Source: JAVBRD01 sp031548365 (GTDB lineage Bacteria > Bacillota > Clostridia > Christensenellales > UBA1750). From it: a stretch of DNA of 64,000 nt. The position numbers and the translations under genes are program-made. The notes under the pieces were generated by a model. The model was given only the letters and a program-made list of their open reading frames with translations, ran no database searches and was not told where the DNA came from. Below, in pieces: positions 41,181 to 50,347 of the stretch. The stretch lies in contig JAVBRD010000003.1 of NCBI GenBank assembly GCA_031548365.1, positions 62,001 through 126,000 of the forward strand. Direction: 5' to 3'. Every line of letters begins with the position of its first letter. Within the stretch, counting starts at the first letter, position 1.

Positions 41181-41438
41181 CTACCTAAACACGATCTTGC
41201 GAATCGTCTCAACTGAAAGGCAGTATTCTTCCGCAAGCCTTTCAATAGATGCTTTTTGCTGGTATTTTTGAACGATCTCTTCGTTTCGCGTCGTGAAGTA
41301 CTGTCTTGCCCCGGAGCCTTCGCCCCATTTTTGGCGCTGGCTGTCCTTGGGGAAGTACAGCGTTTCGCCGGCGGCGTACTTTTGTACTTCCTTGAGCAAA
41401 TCCTCGGGCAGCACGTCGGACGCCCTTTTGTATTTCAC
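41181..41438 (-). CDS. CD3324-family helix-turn-helix protein
   Basis: The product has 85 residues. The GTG at 41438 follows GGAGGAGG. The N-terminus MKYKRASDVLPEDLLKEVQKYAAGETLYFPK and the C-terminal IERLAEEYCLSVETIRKIVFR (a helix-turn-helix, residues about 64-84) match small Mor-like proteins annotated CD3324 in clostridia. It is likely a DNA-binding regulator, target unknown. It starts 46 bp after the upstream conserved protein and may share its transcript; a 9-bp hairpin lies between them (41458-41485). Confidence 0.75.
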   Translation of the reverse strand: MKYKRASDVLPEDLLKEVQKYAAGETLYFPKDSQRQKWGEGSGARQYFTTRNEEIVQKYQQKASIERLAEEYCLSVETIRKIVFR

Positions 41439-41484
41439 GGATCCTCCTCCGGCGCTGAGGCAGCACGTACATGGGAGTGCTGCC

Positions 41485-42525
41485 TTAAATGTTCTTTCTT
41501 AAAAATTCCTCGATCGAGGGATATGCATCAATCGTTGCGCCGTGCGCGGTGATGGCCGCGACGATTCTATCCTCGACCGTCGCCGCCCGCGCGCGGAATG
41601 AGATGAGGTTAATGGGATCGTACGCGCTAAGCATATCGGTGTCGGCGATGCCGAACTCCTCGCTGACCCGGTCAACCTCGCGCTGTAGATAACAGCACCA
41701 GATGTAGGCGTTGATCGACTCGGCCATATCGCACCAATGGTAAACCCTCCGCCATGTGTAGATCATTTCCTGATACCAGCTTGCCAGTTCAGTAAAGTCC
41801 GGCGCGGTTGTTTTCGCGGGTGCCGCCCCAGCGTGTGCGGCGACAAACGCCTTGGCCAGCGAGATGAGTTCGCCGCACAGCATCTTTTGCTCATTCGCGG
41901 CCGGGGCCAAAACAATGCGCTTATACAGCCCTGTGAAACCGTCGGGTACATCGGGCATGGCGCTGAGCTCGGCGATCTGGTTCGTTTGGCCGTGTTTGAA
42001 GTAGCGCTGGTTGACAAACGCGACAGACAGGGACGTAAGGTCGCAGATGATCCCCGCTAGTACGCGCACTTGATGCGGCTTTTCCGCAAAAAGCATTTCG
42101 TGGAATACCTCGGTCGCCGTGGAGACCCATGCTTCCGCCCGGTCAAGCATGACCTTCGGATTTTGAAGGTTGGCGCGCAGTCTCGCCTGGAGACTCAGGA
42201 AGCGACTCCGGTCCGCCTCGCTTCTCGCGTAAAGGATCACGGAGTCCGCAAGGCATGTCGTGTTGTATTCCTTGACGTCGGACATGCGCTCGACGCGCTC
42301 CCATGACATGGGGAACAGGTCGTACCCGATGCCGCCGATGATGAAGGTGCGCCCCAGCCCGTTCGCCCGGTTCGTCGCGGGGATGTAAAAACTGAAGCTC
42401 GTTTCGCTCTGATCCTGTGCCAGCTTGAGTGTTTTGTGCTCCAGAAGAAGGCACACATCGTCCTTAAAATCCAGCTCGATTTTGCGTATGGCCCAGTCGG
42501 CCAGACACCTGTTGCTCGTATCCAT
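41485..42525 (-). CDS. Conserved protein of unknown function
   Basis: The product has 346 residues. The ATG at 42525 (MDTSNRCLADWAIRKIELDFKDD) is preferred; 40 further in-frame codons upstream have no support. There is no signal peptide or membrane helix. The first half is mixed alpha/beta (SFSFYIPATNRANGLGRTFIIGGIGYDLFPM). The second half is helical with many aromatic residues (WYQEMIYTWRRVYHWCDMAESINAYIWCCYLQREVDRVSEEFG). I do not recognise a named domain. It is divergent from the tryptophanase-family gene, with about 110 bp to that gene's promoter. Confidence 0.6.
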   Translation of the reverse strand: MDTSNRCLADWAIRKIELDFKDDVCLLLEHKTLKLAQDQSETSFSFYIPATNRANGLGRTFIIGGIGYDLFPMSWERVERMSDVKEYNTTCLADSVILYARSEADRSRFLSLQARLRANLQNPKVMLDRAEAWVSTATEVFHEMLFAEKPHQVRVLAGIICDLTSLSVAFVNQRYFKHGQTNQIAELSAMPDVPDGFTGLYKRIVLAPAANEQKMLCGELISLAKAFVAAHAGAAPAKTTAPDFTELASWYQEMIYTWRRVYHWCDMAESINAYIWCCYLQREVDRVSEEFGIADTDMLSAYDPINLISFRARAATVEDRIVAAITAHGATIDAYPSIEEFLRKNI

Positions 42526-42638
42526 GCCAAACCGCCTCGTTTCTACATGCGAGCGCTCGCTGTGACCTGATGATAGCATGCGCGGCTGCGGGGCGGCAAT
42601 GCCGATATCGGTTCTATCGATTTTCTCCCTGCGCGGTC

Positions 42639-42666
42639 TTGACAAAAGCTTGGAGCGCGTTATACT
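42639..42666 (+). promoter_or_regulatory. Sigma-A promoter of tryptophanase-family gene
   Basis: Perfect TTGACA at 42639-42644, 16-bp spacer, TATACT at 42661-42666. It gives a leader of about 185 bases. Confidence 0.75.
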
Positions 42667-42733
42667 TGAAAACGTAGAATGGAAGGGCGGCGTTCGCTCA
42701 CTTTAGCAGATTTGCAGTATGGGAGAATGGAAC

Positions 42734-42766
42734 ATGCAGGTTTTCACAACGCTGATGCGATATTGA
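42734..42766 (+). CDS. Leader peptide candidate (10 residues)
   Basis: ATG at 42734 with GGGAG upstream encodes MQVFTTLMRY. Its stop overlaps an ATG at 42766 (TGATG) that opens a second leader frame, MPVWRTGPR..., whose Trp codon (42775-42777) abuts the attenuator hairpin. The second frame continues 45 codons into the enzyme gene. Together they look like a translation-sensing leader, not functional proteins. Confidence 0.35.
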   Translation: MQVFTTLMRY

Positions 42767-42776
42767 TGCCGGTTTG

Positions 42777-42817
42777 GCGCACGGGCCCCCGCGTATTGCG
42801 GCGGCTGGTGCGCTTTT
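42777..42817 (+). terminator. Attenuator-like terminator in leader of tryptophanase-family gene
   Basis: GCGCAC / GTGCGC outer stem, GCC / GGC middle pairs, CCGC / GCGG inner stem with a GTATT loop, followed by TTTTGTCTTT. It lies after the promoter and 43 bases before the enzyme start, so it would stop transcription unless disrupted by a leader ribosome or another factor. Confidence 0.62.
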
Positions 42818-42859
42818 GTCTTTCCATTTTACAAGTGAAAGATGAAATGAGGATCGGCC

Positions 42860-44305
42860 ATGTCAGCCATACGTTTTTTTTCGAACCCATCTGTACCGCT
42901 TGAGATGCACAAGACGCGCGTGGTGCAGAAGCTCACGCTCCTTCCGGTCGAGGAAAGGCTTCGCGCCATCAAGTGCGCGGGGAACAACACGTTCCTTCTC
43001 AGCAACGCCGATGTTTTCCTCGACATGCTCACCGACAGCGGCGTCAACGCCATGAGTGACCTTCAGACCGCCGCGATGATGCGCGCGGACGACAGCTACG
43101 CGGGGTCGACCTCCTTTGACCGTCTGAGCGAGAAGCTCCGCGATATATTCGGCAAACCGTTCTTCCTGCCCGCGCATCAGGGGCGCGCGTGCGAGCATCT
43201 GCTCGCGCAAGTGCTTGTGCGCCCGGGCAGCGTCGTGCCCATGAACTACCACTTCACGACGACCAAAGCGCACATCGAGCGCTGCGGCGGGCGGGTTGTG
43301 GAGCTGCTGGGTACGGAGGGACTTCAAATCGAGAGCGAGTGCCCGTTCAAGGGCAACATGGACATCGCCCTCCTCAGCGCGGTCATCGCCAAAGAGGGCG
43401 CGAACATCCCCTTTGTCCGGCTGGAAGCGGGCACCAACCTGATCGGCGGACAGCCGATCTCGCTTAAGAACATGCGCGATGTGCACGCGGTGTGCGCGTC
43501 GGCGGGAATCCCCGTTGTGCTTGACGCGAGCCTGCTTGCGGACAACCTGCACTTCATCAAGGTGCGAGAGCCCGCGTGCGAGGGGATGAGCGTCCGCGAG
43601 ATCACCCGTGAAGTCGCGGCGACCGCCGACATCATCTACTTCTCCGCGCGCAAGCTGGGATGCGCGCGCGGCGGCGGCATTGTGACAGGCGATGCGGGCA
43701 TCGCGGAGAAGATCCGCGCGCTTGTGCCGCTGTTCGAGGGTTTCCTGACCTACGGCGGCATGTCGGTGCGCGAAATGGAGGCGCTCGCGGTCGGCCTTGA
43801 GGAAACGATGGACGAGGACATGATCAATCAAGGGCCGCAATTCATCGCCTACATGGCCAAAAGGCTGATGGAGAGCGGCGTGCCCGTGATCACACCTCCG
43901 GGCGGGCTCGGGTGTCACGTGGACGCGTCGCGGTTCCTGCCGCACGTGCCGCAGCGCGCATACCCGGCAGGCGCGCTCGCGGCGGCGATTTACATCGCGG
44001 GCGGTATACGCGGCATGGAGCGCGGAACGCTCTCCGAATCCCGGGATGAAAACGGCGTTGAACCCCTGGCGAATATGGAGCTTGTGCGGCTCGCGCTTCC
44101 GAGGCGGGTTTTCTCCCTCTCTCAGATCGAGTACGCGGTGGACCGCATCGCGTGGCTGTTTGCGCAAAGAGACATCATCGGCGGCCTGCAGTTTGTGGAG
44201 GAACCCGATGTGCTCCGGTTTTTCTTGGGCCGCCTCGAAGCGGTTGGCGGGTGGCAGGAAGAGCTTGCCCGCAGGTTCAGCGCCGACTTTGGCGGCAGCT
44301 TATAG
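42860..44305 (+). CDS. Tryptophanase/tyrosine phenol-lyase family PLP enzyme
   Basis: The product has 481 residues. The ATG at 42860 follows GAGGATCGGCC. It shows beta-eliminating lyase features: LLSNADVFLDMLTDSGVNAMSDLQTAAMM, LPAHQGRACEHLLA, a substrate-domain MNYHFTTTKAHIE, and the PLP-lysine region IIYFSARKLGCARGGGIVTGD (Lys about 265). The lysine context differs from E. coli TnaA and from tyrosine phenol-lyase, so the substrate could be Trp, Tyr or another amino acid. The reaction would release pyruvate, ammonia and indole or phenol. The leader before it contains a Trp codon and an intrinsic terminator, suggesting amino-acid-responsive control. Confidence 0.85.
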   Translation: MSAIRFFSNPSVPLEMHKTRVVQKLTLLPVEERLRAIKCAGNNTFLLSNADVFLDMLTDSGVNAMSDLQTAAMMRADDSYAGSTSFDRLSEKLRDIFGKPFFLPAHQGRACEHLLAQVLVRPGSVVPMNYHFTTTKAHIERCGGRVVELLGTEGLQIESECPFKGNMDIALLSAVIAKEGANIPFVRLEAGTNLIGGQPISLKNMRDVHAVCASAGIPVVLDASLLADNLHFIKVREPACEGMSVREITREVAATADIIYFSARKLGCARGGGIVTGDAGIAEKIRALVPLFEGFLTYGGMSVREMEALAVGLEETMDEDMINQGPQFIAYMAKRLMESGVPVITPPGGLGCHVDASRFLPHVPQRAYPAGALAAAIYIAGGIRGMERGTLSESRDENGVEPLANMELVRLALPRRVFSLSQIEYAVDRIAWLFAQRDIIGGLQFVEEPDVLRFFLGRLEAVGGWQEELARRFSADFGGSL

Positions 44306-44316
44306 GCCCTTATGGT

Positions 44317-44356
44317 GGAACGCGCCTTCGCAGCCTTCGGTGCGGAGACGCGTTCC
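44317..44356 (+). terminator. Hairpin after tryptophanase-family gene
   Basis: GGAACGCG / CGCGTTCC outer stem with a TCGCA / TGCGGA inner pairing. The downstream T tract is poor, so it may not terminate on its own. Confidence 0.4.
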
Positions 44357-44454
44357 GCATCGTTTGATCCGCAGTTTTGACCGGGGGTTGCATGGACTGA
44401 TGACAAGACCCCACCGAAATGTTCACCAAGGTAACGGCTGTTTGCGCAAGAATA

Positions 44455-44463
44455 TGTTATAAT
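44455..44463 (+). promoter_or_regulatory. Extended -10 promoter of MalT-like regulator
   Basis: TGTTATAAT at 44455-44463 with no matching -35 box; such promoters often need an activator. The predicted transcript start is near 44470. Confidence 0.45.
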
Positions 44464-44508
44464 GAAGCGTAATTACCAGTGAGCTTGATGAGATCGCGGG
44501 GTGTTCGC

Positions 44509-47025
44509 ATGTTTCCGTCAGAAGTTTCAAAAACGGTCATCGGGCGCGCGTTGATGAGGAACAGTCAAGCCCCTCTGGTGCTCCCGCCCATGGTCATTGT
44601 AGAAGCGCCGGTGGGGTACGGCAAGACGCCGGCGGTTGACGAGTTCACAAAGTCACTTGGCGCGCAGATCGTTTGGGTGCCGCTGAGAATTGAGCGTGAC
44701 ATTCGCCTGTGGCAAAGGGTGAGCGCCGCCGTTGAGGAACAGTGCCCCGCACTTTCGGAGGTCGCGCATAAGCTCAGCGAGCTGAACATCCCCTTTGACG
44801 AGTCCGATGTGTTGCGGGCGGTCAACATGATGCGCGCGGTCGCCTTTGATCCCCCGCTGGTCGTGGTTGTGGACGACTTCCACAAAGTCGTCACGCCAGA
44901 GAGTCACTTTGTGCTTCAGACGATCGCGCAGGCGGACATCAGGAACCTCCACATCATTCTGATTTCCCGCGACGCTTACCCTGTGAGCACGGAGGCGCTG
45001 CGCATTAAATCCTGTGTCGCGGTCATCGGCAAGGAATCCTTGGCGCTGAACACAGACGACATTATCGCCATGTTCGCCGGGTATGGCGCGGCCATCACGC
45101 GGGGAGACGCCGAGGAGCTCGAACAGGCGACCGAAGGCTGGATGGGCGCGCTGCGGCTTTTCCTTCAGAGATACTTGGAGGAGCCGGTGCTGGTGTCTCC
45201 GGCGAGCCTGAATGTGCTCGTGGATCACGAGGTGTATTCCGCGGTTTCGGAGCCGACCAGGGAGTTCATGCTTGCCATCGCGCCGCTTCGCGAGTTTTCA
45301 TTCGCGCAGGCCGACTTTCTCTGGGATCGCGGCGATACGCACGAGCGCATCACGGAGCTGCGCACAAAGAACTCTTTCCTGATGTACAACGAGCACACGC
45401 GCACGTTCAGGCTGCATCCCATCGTGCGAAGATACCTGATGCGCGTGTTTGAGCGGCTCCCCGATGAGGAGACGGCCGCCATCCTCTGGCGGTGCAGGGA
45501 GTGGTTCAGGCAAGCGAAGGACTACCTTGGAGCGTTTGAGTTTTGCCCCGCGTTTGAGGATTTCACGTTGCTCGCCGCGGAGATCGGCGAGGATCGCGGC
45601 GTCAGCTATTGCACGGCGTCGTGGGGATTTGTTCAGGAAATATTCAGGTCGGTTCCCCATGCCGCGGACAACGTGTGCATGCGGTCCATGATCGCCATGT
45701 CGCTGAGCGTGTTTCTCGCCGACGATTTGGACGCGCTCCACGTCTTGGAAGGCATGATCAAGCTCAGCCTTGTGCCCATGCTTAAGAATGATCCGGAATC
45801 GGCCGTCATACGCGGAATTCTCGCGTTTTTTCGCGCGCTCGAAGCGTTTAATGACATCGATACCATGACCCGACGTTTGAGGCGCATGCTCGACCTCGTG
45901 GACGCCTCGCTCGACGCGTCCAAGCTGATCATGCCGCCAAGCGCGATGGGCGCACTCTCCGTTCTGCTCATGTATCACAGTAAAAGCGGGGAGCTGAGAA
46001 ATGAGCTTGCGGGGCTCAAGGACATGTGCGGCGTGCTCATGCAGGTATCAAGGGAAGGGCAGAACCTGCTGTATCTTGCCGAGGCCGAAGCGAGCTTCAA
46101 CGCCGGAGACTTCGACGCCGCGCGCATACTGGTGTACTCGGCGGAGGAAAACTCACGGCGTCAAAGGGATCAAAGTACGCTGATCGCGGTGAAGTTCCTG
46201 CTCACGCGGCTTGCGATGCTGGAAGGCGATTACGTCGAGGCGAGAACCCATCTCGATGAGATTCACAGGCTGAGCCGCCCAAATGAGTATGACGAGCGGG
46301 TGAGCGTGAGGGTGGCCGATCTGGCCGAGTCGTACTTCGGCCTGATGATGGGGGAGACTGAAAGTGTGCCCGCGTGGATCACGCGCGGCGATGGATGCAG
46401 GGATCACCTTTTTGTGTTCGCGTACCCTCTGTACTACATGATTTACGGCGGAATACAGCTTTTGCAGGGTGACCCCGCGCGCATTTCGGGCGTGTATATG
46501 GCGCTTATGCAGGAGCATACGTTCAACCGTCACGTCATTTTCATCATTTACGCCGATATTTGCATCGCGGCCTCGCAACACCGACTTGGCCGCGTGGGGC
46601 AAGCGGAGGCATACCTGCGCGACGCGATGGATCTTGCGTTCGCAGACAGGCTGTACATGCCCTTTGTGGAATACTTCACGCACATTTCGCCCTTGCTGAA
46701 GACGTTCGAGGACGCGGTGCCTTACGCGCGCGCCATCGCGCGAATTTCCGCGATCCATGACGTTTGGAGGCAAGGCGTGAGCGCGCTCCGTGCGGGCGCG
46801 ACGGCCAAGCCCAAACCCGCGCTCAACAAGCGGGAGATGCAGCTGATCGAGCTCGCTTGCCAGGGCAAGGCCAACCGAGAGATCGCCAAAGAGCTTTATC
46901 TCGCTCAGAGCACGGTGAAGCGTTCGTTTGTCGTGATTTTTCAAAAACTCGGCATCCATGGCCGCGGCGAGCTTGCGGCAGCGCTCGGTCAAACGGAAGC
47001 GCAGAACACCGGTTCCGGCGGGTGA
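44509..47025 (+). CDS. MalT-like LuxR-family transcriptional regulator
   Basis: The product has 838 residues. The ATG at 44509 follows GGGGTG; GTG 44479 and ATG 44488 lie very near the predicted transcript start. The N-terminal STAND ATPase has IVEAPVGYGKTPAVDEF (Walker A, with Pro in place of the usual second Thr) and VVVVDDFHKV (Walker B). A helical TPR-like middle region covers about residues 330-750. The C-terminal LuxR HTH is LNKREMQLIELACQGKANREIAKELYLAQSTVKRSFVVIFQKLGI. This type of regulator binds an inducer and activates neighbouring operons. Candidates here are the tryptophanase-family gene or the TasA-like locus. Confidence 0.88.
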   Translation: MFPSEVSKTVIGRALMRNSQAPLVLPPMVIVEAPVGYGKTPAVDEFTKSLGAQIVWVPLRIERDIRLWQRVSAAVEEQCPALSEVAHKLSELNIPFDESDVLRAVNMMRAVAFDPPLVVVVDDFHKVVTPESHFVLQTIAQADIRNLHIILISRDAYPVSTEALRIKSCVAVIGKESLALNTDDIIAMFAGYGAAITRGDAEELEQATEGWMGALRLFLQRYLEEPVLVSPASLNVLVDHEVYSAVSEPTREFMLAIAPLREFSFAQADFLWDRGDTHERITELRTKNSFLMYNEHTRTFRLHPIVRRYLMRVFERLPDEETAAILWRCREWFRQAKDYLGAFEFCPAFEDFTLLAAEIGEDRGVSYCTASWGFVQEIFRSVPHAADNVCMRSMIAMSLSVFLADDLDALHVLEGMIKLSLVPMLKNDPESAVIRGILAFFRALEAFNDIDTMTRRLRRMLDLVDASLDASKLIMPPSAMGALSVLLMYHSKSGELRNELAGLKDMCGVLMQVSREGQNLLYLAEAEASFNAGDFDAARILVYSAEENSRRQRDQSTLIAVKFLLTRLAMLEGDYVEARTHLDEIHRLSRPNEYDERVSVRVADLAESYFGLMMGETESVPAWITRGDGCRDHLFVFAYPLYYMIYGGIQLLQGDPARISGVYMALMQEHTFNRHVIFIIYADICIAASQHRLGRVGQAEAYLRDAMDLAFADRLYMPFVEYFTHISPLLKTFEDAVPYARAIARISAIHDVWRQGVSALRAGATAKPKPALNKREMQLIELACQGKANREIAKELYLAQSTVKRSFVVIFQKLGIHGRGELAAALGQTEAQNTGSGG

Positions 47026-47050
47026 TCGGGAGATTGGCGATGCGCGAACA

Positions 47051-47097
47051 CGGCTCCGGCATGACGATTTCATTCGTCGCGCCGGAGCTGTTTTCTG
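47051..47097 (+). terminator. Rho-independent terminator after LuxR gene
   Basis: GGCTCCGGC / GCCGGAGCT outer stem, GACGA / TCGTC inner stem with a TTTCAT loop, then TTTTCTGT. It separates the regulator from the two-component operon. Confidence 0.78.
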
Positions 47098-47289
47098 TCC
47101 GCGCGCTTATGCGATAGCGAATACACCCGCCGCGCACCGGGTGTGGGTCGGGGTGTGTGGAAGCTTAACACCCTTGCGCGTGAGGATTGAACCTGACAAT
47201 ACACCTGCCAATCCACTGTCGAAAAACCGCAAATGCATGTACACTGTGATCACCCGAGAGGTGGAGAGCCAGAAAAGGACGTGCTGAAG

Positions 47290-48924
47290 ATGACAGCGAA
47301 GATGCCATCGATCATGGCCAATTTTGCGGATGTGTGCATCGTTTTTCGCATGGTGTCCCTGGCACTCTCAACGGTCGTCTATCTTGGTTTTTCAGCTTCC
47401 GGGATCACCGCTGGGCGCATCCTCGTGGCCGTTGGGATGGCGGCGGCAAGCGTTGTGGGCGTTGTGATCTTCAAGCGCTCGGATCTCTCGGAGCGTAGCG
47501 CCGGTTCCATCGCGGTCACGGCGTTCGAGGTGTTCACATGCGGCATTTTCATCATCCTGACGGGTGGGTTCAGAAGCGCGTACCTGTGGTATTTCGTCAG
47601 CCTGCTCACCGTTGTGATGTCATGGGAGCGGTTCAGGGGGTTGGCGTTCGCCGCGGTACTCTGGTGCTTCTGCTGCGCGCTTGCGGGACGCTTTTCGCCG
47701 CTACCGCACGAGCTTCGTGCGTACTCGGCGGACATCAGCATTGGCATTGGATTTTTAATGGTCGCGAGCGGTTTTTATGTCTTTTGCGCTTACGCAAACC
47801 GTCTCGCCGCCGCGCGAAAGGAACAGGAGCAGCTCAACCACCGCCTGATTGGCGAAACTGCGCGTAAGGAGCAAGCGCTCCACCACATCATGGAGCTGTA
47901 TGACACGTTCAACCTCTTTGGCATCACGGACCCCGGAAAGGTGATGGACGCGCTCGCGGGGCTGCTCAGCCGAACAATCGCGCGCAAAGGGTGCGAGCTC
48001 GTGCGCCTCAACGCGGCGCGGGAAGTGGTCAGTTCAGGAGCGCAAGGCCTGAGCCGCGGCCACGAAGCGCAGCTTCGCGCGCTCGCAGGCGAGCTGGCAA
48101 GAGATGAAGAGGGGACGCGCGCCTGCGCTCTGGAGGACACGCAGTACAGCGTTTACCGCATCGCGTTCAACGGGCAGCTTCTGGGCGTGCTCTACATCGC
48201 CGCAGATGAAGAGCGCACAGAAGTAGAGATGGCGCAGGAGCTGTTTTACATGAACCTGATCCGCGCGGTGCTCCGGGAACTGGATTTTCAGGAAGTGGTG
48301 GAGGCGTACATCATCAGCGAGGAGCAAAACCGCATCGCCTGCGAAATACATGATACGGTGATACAAAAGATGTTCGCCGTGGCGTGCGGACTCCGCACGC
48401 TCACAACGCAGCTGGACGCGATGTCGATGGAGGAGCTGTCCAGGCGGCTGCGTCAGCTGGGCGAGACGGTGGAGTCGACCATGAGGGAACTGCGCGAGAC
48501 GATCTACGGCTTTCGGTGGAGCGTGAACAATCGGGATGTTTTTATTAACAAGCTCAGCGGGTATCTCGGTGAGATTGAGCGAATCAACGGCGTCACCATT
48601 GACGTCGCCATTGACGGCGAGGCCACGTGTTTGACCGTCAATCAGAAAACGACGTTATACCGCGTGATCTGCGAGGCGGTCAACAACGCCGTCAGGCATG
48701 GCAGGGCGACGCGCATCGCCGTGACTCTCTCCCTTGACGAACGCACGGTCACCGCCGAGATCGTGGACAACGGCAGCGGCTTTTCTGAAATTCCTGTATC
48801 CCCGTCGGGGGACGGCATCCGCAACATGTACCGCATGATGAGCCTGCTCAACGGTCGGGTGGTCATCAACTCCAACGAAACAGAAGGTACTGCGGTCACG
48901 TGTTCTTTGCCGCGCTTGGGATGA
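47290..48924 (+). CDS. Sensor histidine kinase (NarX/DesK-type, HisKA_3)
   Basis: The product has 544 residues. The start is uncertain: ATG 47290 or GTG 47281 downstream of AAAAGGA; an ATG at 47233 would overlap a possible promoter box. About five to six membrane helices occupy residues 10-180. A GAF-like region (about 210-330) follows, then HisKA_3 with RIACEIHDTVIQKMF (His354) and an HATPase end (VICEAVNNAVRHGRATRIAV, DNGSGF, GDGIRNMYRMMSLLNG). It starts the operon that continues through the response regulator into the TasA/SipW-like genes. The signal is unknown; a membrane-intrinsic sensor is likely. Confidence 0.9.
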   Translation: MTAKMPSIMANFADVCIVFRMVSLALSTVVYLGFSASGITAGRILVAVGMAAASVVGVVIFKRSDLSERSAGSIAVTAFEVFTCGIFIILTGGFRSAYLWYFVSLLTVVMSWERFRGLAFAAVLWCFCCALAGRFSPLPHELRAYSADISIGIGFLMVASGFYVFCAYANRLAAARKEQEQLNHRLIGETARKEQALHHIMELYDTFNLFGITDPGKVMDALAGLLSRTIARKGCELVRLNAAREVVSSGAQGLSRGHEAQLRALAGELARDEEGTRACALEDTQYSVYRIAFNGQLLGVLYIAADEERTEVEMAQELFYMNLIRAVLRELDFQEVVEAYIISEEQNRIACEIHDTVIQKMFAVACGLRTLTTQLDAMSMEELSRRLRQLGETVESTMRELRETIYGFRWSVNNRDVFINKLSGYLGEIERINGVTIDVAIDGEATCLTVNQKTTLYRVICEAVNNAVRHGRATRIAVTLSLDERTVTAEIVDNGSGFSEIPVSPSGDGIRNMYRMMSLLNGRVVINSNETEGTAVTCSLPRLG

Positions 48925-48938
48925 AAGGTGGGAGTACC

Positions 48939-49568
48939 ATGATGCTGATCTTGGATGATCATCCGTTGGCAAGACAGGGGTTGTCAAGCGTGATCCAGAT
49001 GTGCCGGACAGAGGAGAAAATCGTCGAGGCGGGAACGGTGGACGAGGCGGTCACGCTCATGGGCCATGAACCGATCGATATGGCGTTTGTCGACCTCAAA
49101 CTCGGCAGGGAAAGCGGCTTTACCTTCATCGAATGGATGAAGGAGGGTAACAAAGATGTCAAGGCGTTTATCATCACATCGTCATCTCTGCCGTCGGACT
49201 TTGACAAAGCGCGCGAGCTTGGCGTGGACGCCTATGTGCTCAAGGATGCTTTTTTGGATGAGATTGTTTGCGGGATCAGGGTTGTGGAGCGCGGGGGCAA
49301 GTTTTATTCCGCCGCGCTGATGGACAACCATGAGCAGCATTCAGACATGGATAAAGCGATTGGCACGCTCACCGCGCGGGAAAAGGAAGTCTTCACGCTC
49401 TTGGGGAAAGGCTGCGGAAACGTAAAAATCAGTCAGACGCTTTTCATTGCGGAGGGCACGGTGAAAAAGCACATCGCCAGCATTCTTGGCAAACTGCAAC
49501 TTGAGAGCCGTATGGCTGCCGCGCTCATGGCCAGCAAGAGCGAGGGCGGCGCGCAGGGGTGGAACTGA
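48939..49568 (+). CDS. NarL-family response regulator
   Basis: The product has 209 residues. The ATG at 48939 follows AGGTGGGAG; an ATG at 48921 overlaps the kinase stop and is an alternative. The receiver domain has MMLILDDHPLARQGL and the phosphoacceptor in AFVDLKLGRESG (Asp52). The C-terminal LuxR-type HTH reads LTAREKEVFTLLGKGCGNVKISQTLFIAEGTVKKHIASILGKLQL. It is paired with the kinase just upstream and ends 2 bp before the first TasA-like gene start, so it probably controls that locus. Confidence 0.92.
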   Translation: MMLILDDHPLARQGLSSVIQMCRTEEKIVEAGTVDEAVTLMGHEPIDMAFVDLKLGRESGFTFIEWMKEGNKDVKAFIITSSSLPSDFDKARELGVDAYVLKDAFLDEIVCGIRVVERGGKFYSAALMDNHEQHSDMDKAIGTLTAREKEVFTLLGKGCGNVKISQTLFIAEGTVKKHIASILGKLQLESRMAAALMASKSEGGAQGWN

Positions 49569-49570
49569 CC

Positions 49571-50341
49571 ATGTTGAAAAGGAGAACCCCTTTGGCCGGC
49601 CTTCGCGCCCTCCTCATCGCCGCGGCACTCTGCGTATCGCTCACGGGCGTCAGCTATGCCCGCTGGACGGATCGCACGCTGGCGTTCGCGTCGGTTAGCA
49701 CAGGAGCGATCGATGCCGAGTTCTCCGCCACGCAGCCGTGTGCGCTGCGCCTTGTGTCCGGCGACGGTGCGGACGCGCGCTCGGCGGCGTCTGGCGGCAT
49801 GACCTGCCAAACGGACGGGAGCGGAAAACGCGCGCGCGTCACGGTCGATGCCGCGTTCGATCTGAGCAAACTGGCGCAGGAAGGCACCCGTTTGGAGTTG
49901 GAGATCACGCTTGTGCCGGGTGCGGAGAGTTCGTTTGCCGCGCTGATCCCTCCGCAAGGATTACCGCCCGCACAGCCTGAGCGCGTCACGCTGGTTCCTG
50001 GCGAGCCGAAGCTGTGTGTCGGAGGTCACATCCTGCCCGTGCCGCCCGAGCTGCGCGGGTGGGTCACCCCGCTTGAATGCGTGGCCACGCGAACGGCTGA
50101 GCGCCTGGGCACGGGCATTGTGCTCACGACGTCGCTTCAGCTCACGCCCGATAGCGCGTCGAAGGTTGGGAACGCTCCGGTTCCCGTGATACCTGCCGAA
50201 GGTCTGCCGGAGGAAGCGCTGTTGGGCATGCCCGTTTCCGAAGATGGCACATCAGGCGAGCTGTCCGCTGTTCTGAGCGCGCGGTACGCGTTCGAGTTGA
50301 CCGCTTACGTCGATCAAAACAGACAATCACAGGGGATGTGA
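49571..50341 (+). CDS. SipW-dependent TasA/camelysin-like secreted protein 1
   Basis: The product has 256 residues. The ATG at 49571 is 2 bp after the response-regulator stop. The N-terminus is basic (MLKRRTPLAGLRA), then a hydrophobic core (LLIAAALCVSLTGVSYA) followed by RWTDRTLAFASVSTGAIDAEFS. This is the pattern of proteins cleaved by SipW: hydrophobic core, aromatic-x-D, then a beta strand beginning T-G. The mature domain is beta-rich. TasA-family proteins form extracellular fibres in Bacillus biofilms. The gene lies in the two-component operon and shares its N-terminal motif with the next gene and with the one at 53110. Confidence 0.75.
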   Translation: MLKRRTPLAGLRALLIAAALCVSLTGVSYARWTDRTLAFASVSTGAIDAEFSATQPCALRLVSGDGADARSAASGGMTCQTDGSGKRARVTVDAAFDLSKLAQEGTRLELEITLVPGAESSFAALIPPQGLPPAQPERVTLVPGEPKLCVGGHILPVPPELRGWVTPLECVATRTAERLGTGIVLTTSLQLTPDSASKVGNAPVPVIPAEGLPEEALLGMPVSEDGTSGELSAVLSARYAFELTAYVDQNRQSQGM

Positions 50342-50347
50342 TGCCTT

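Noticed and set aside
42863..44167. 434-codon minus-strand frame inside the tryptophanase-family gene
   Set aside because: Product is His/Arg-rich low-complexity shadow typical of high-GC antisense frames; no start signal.
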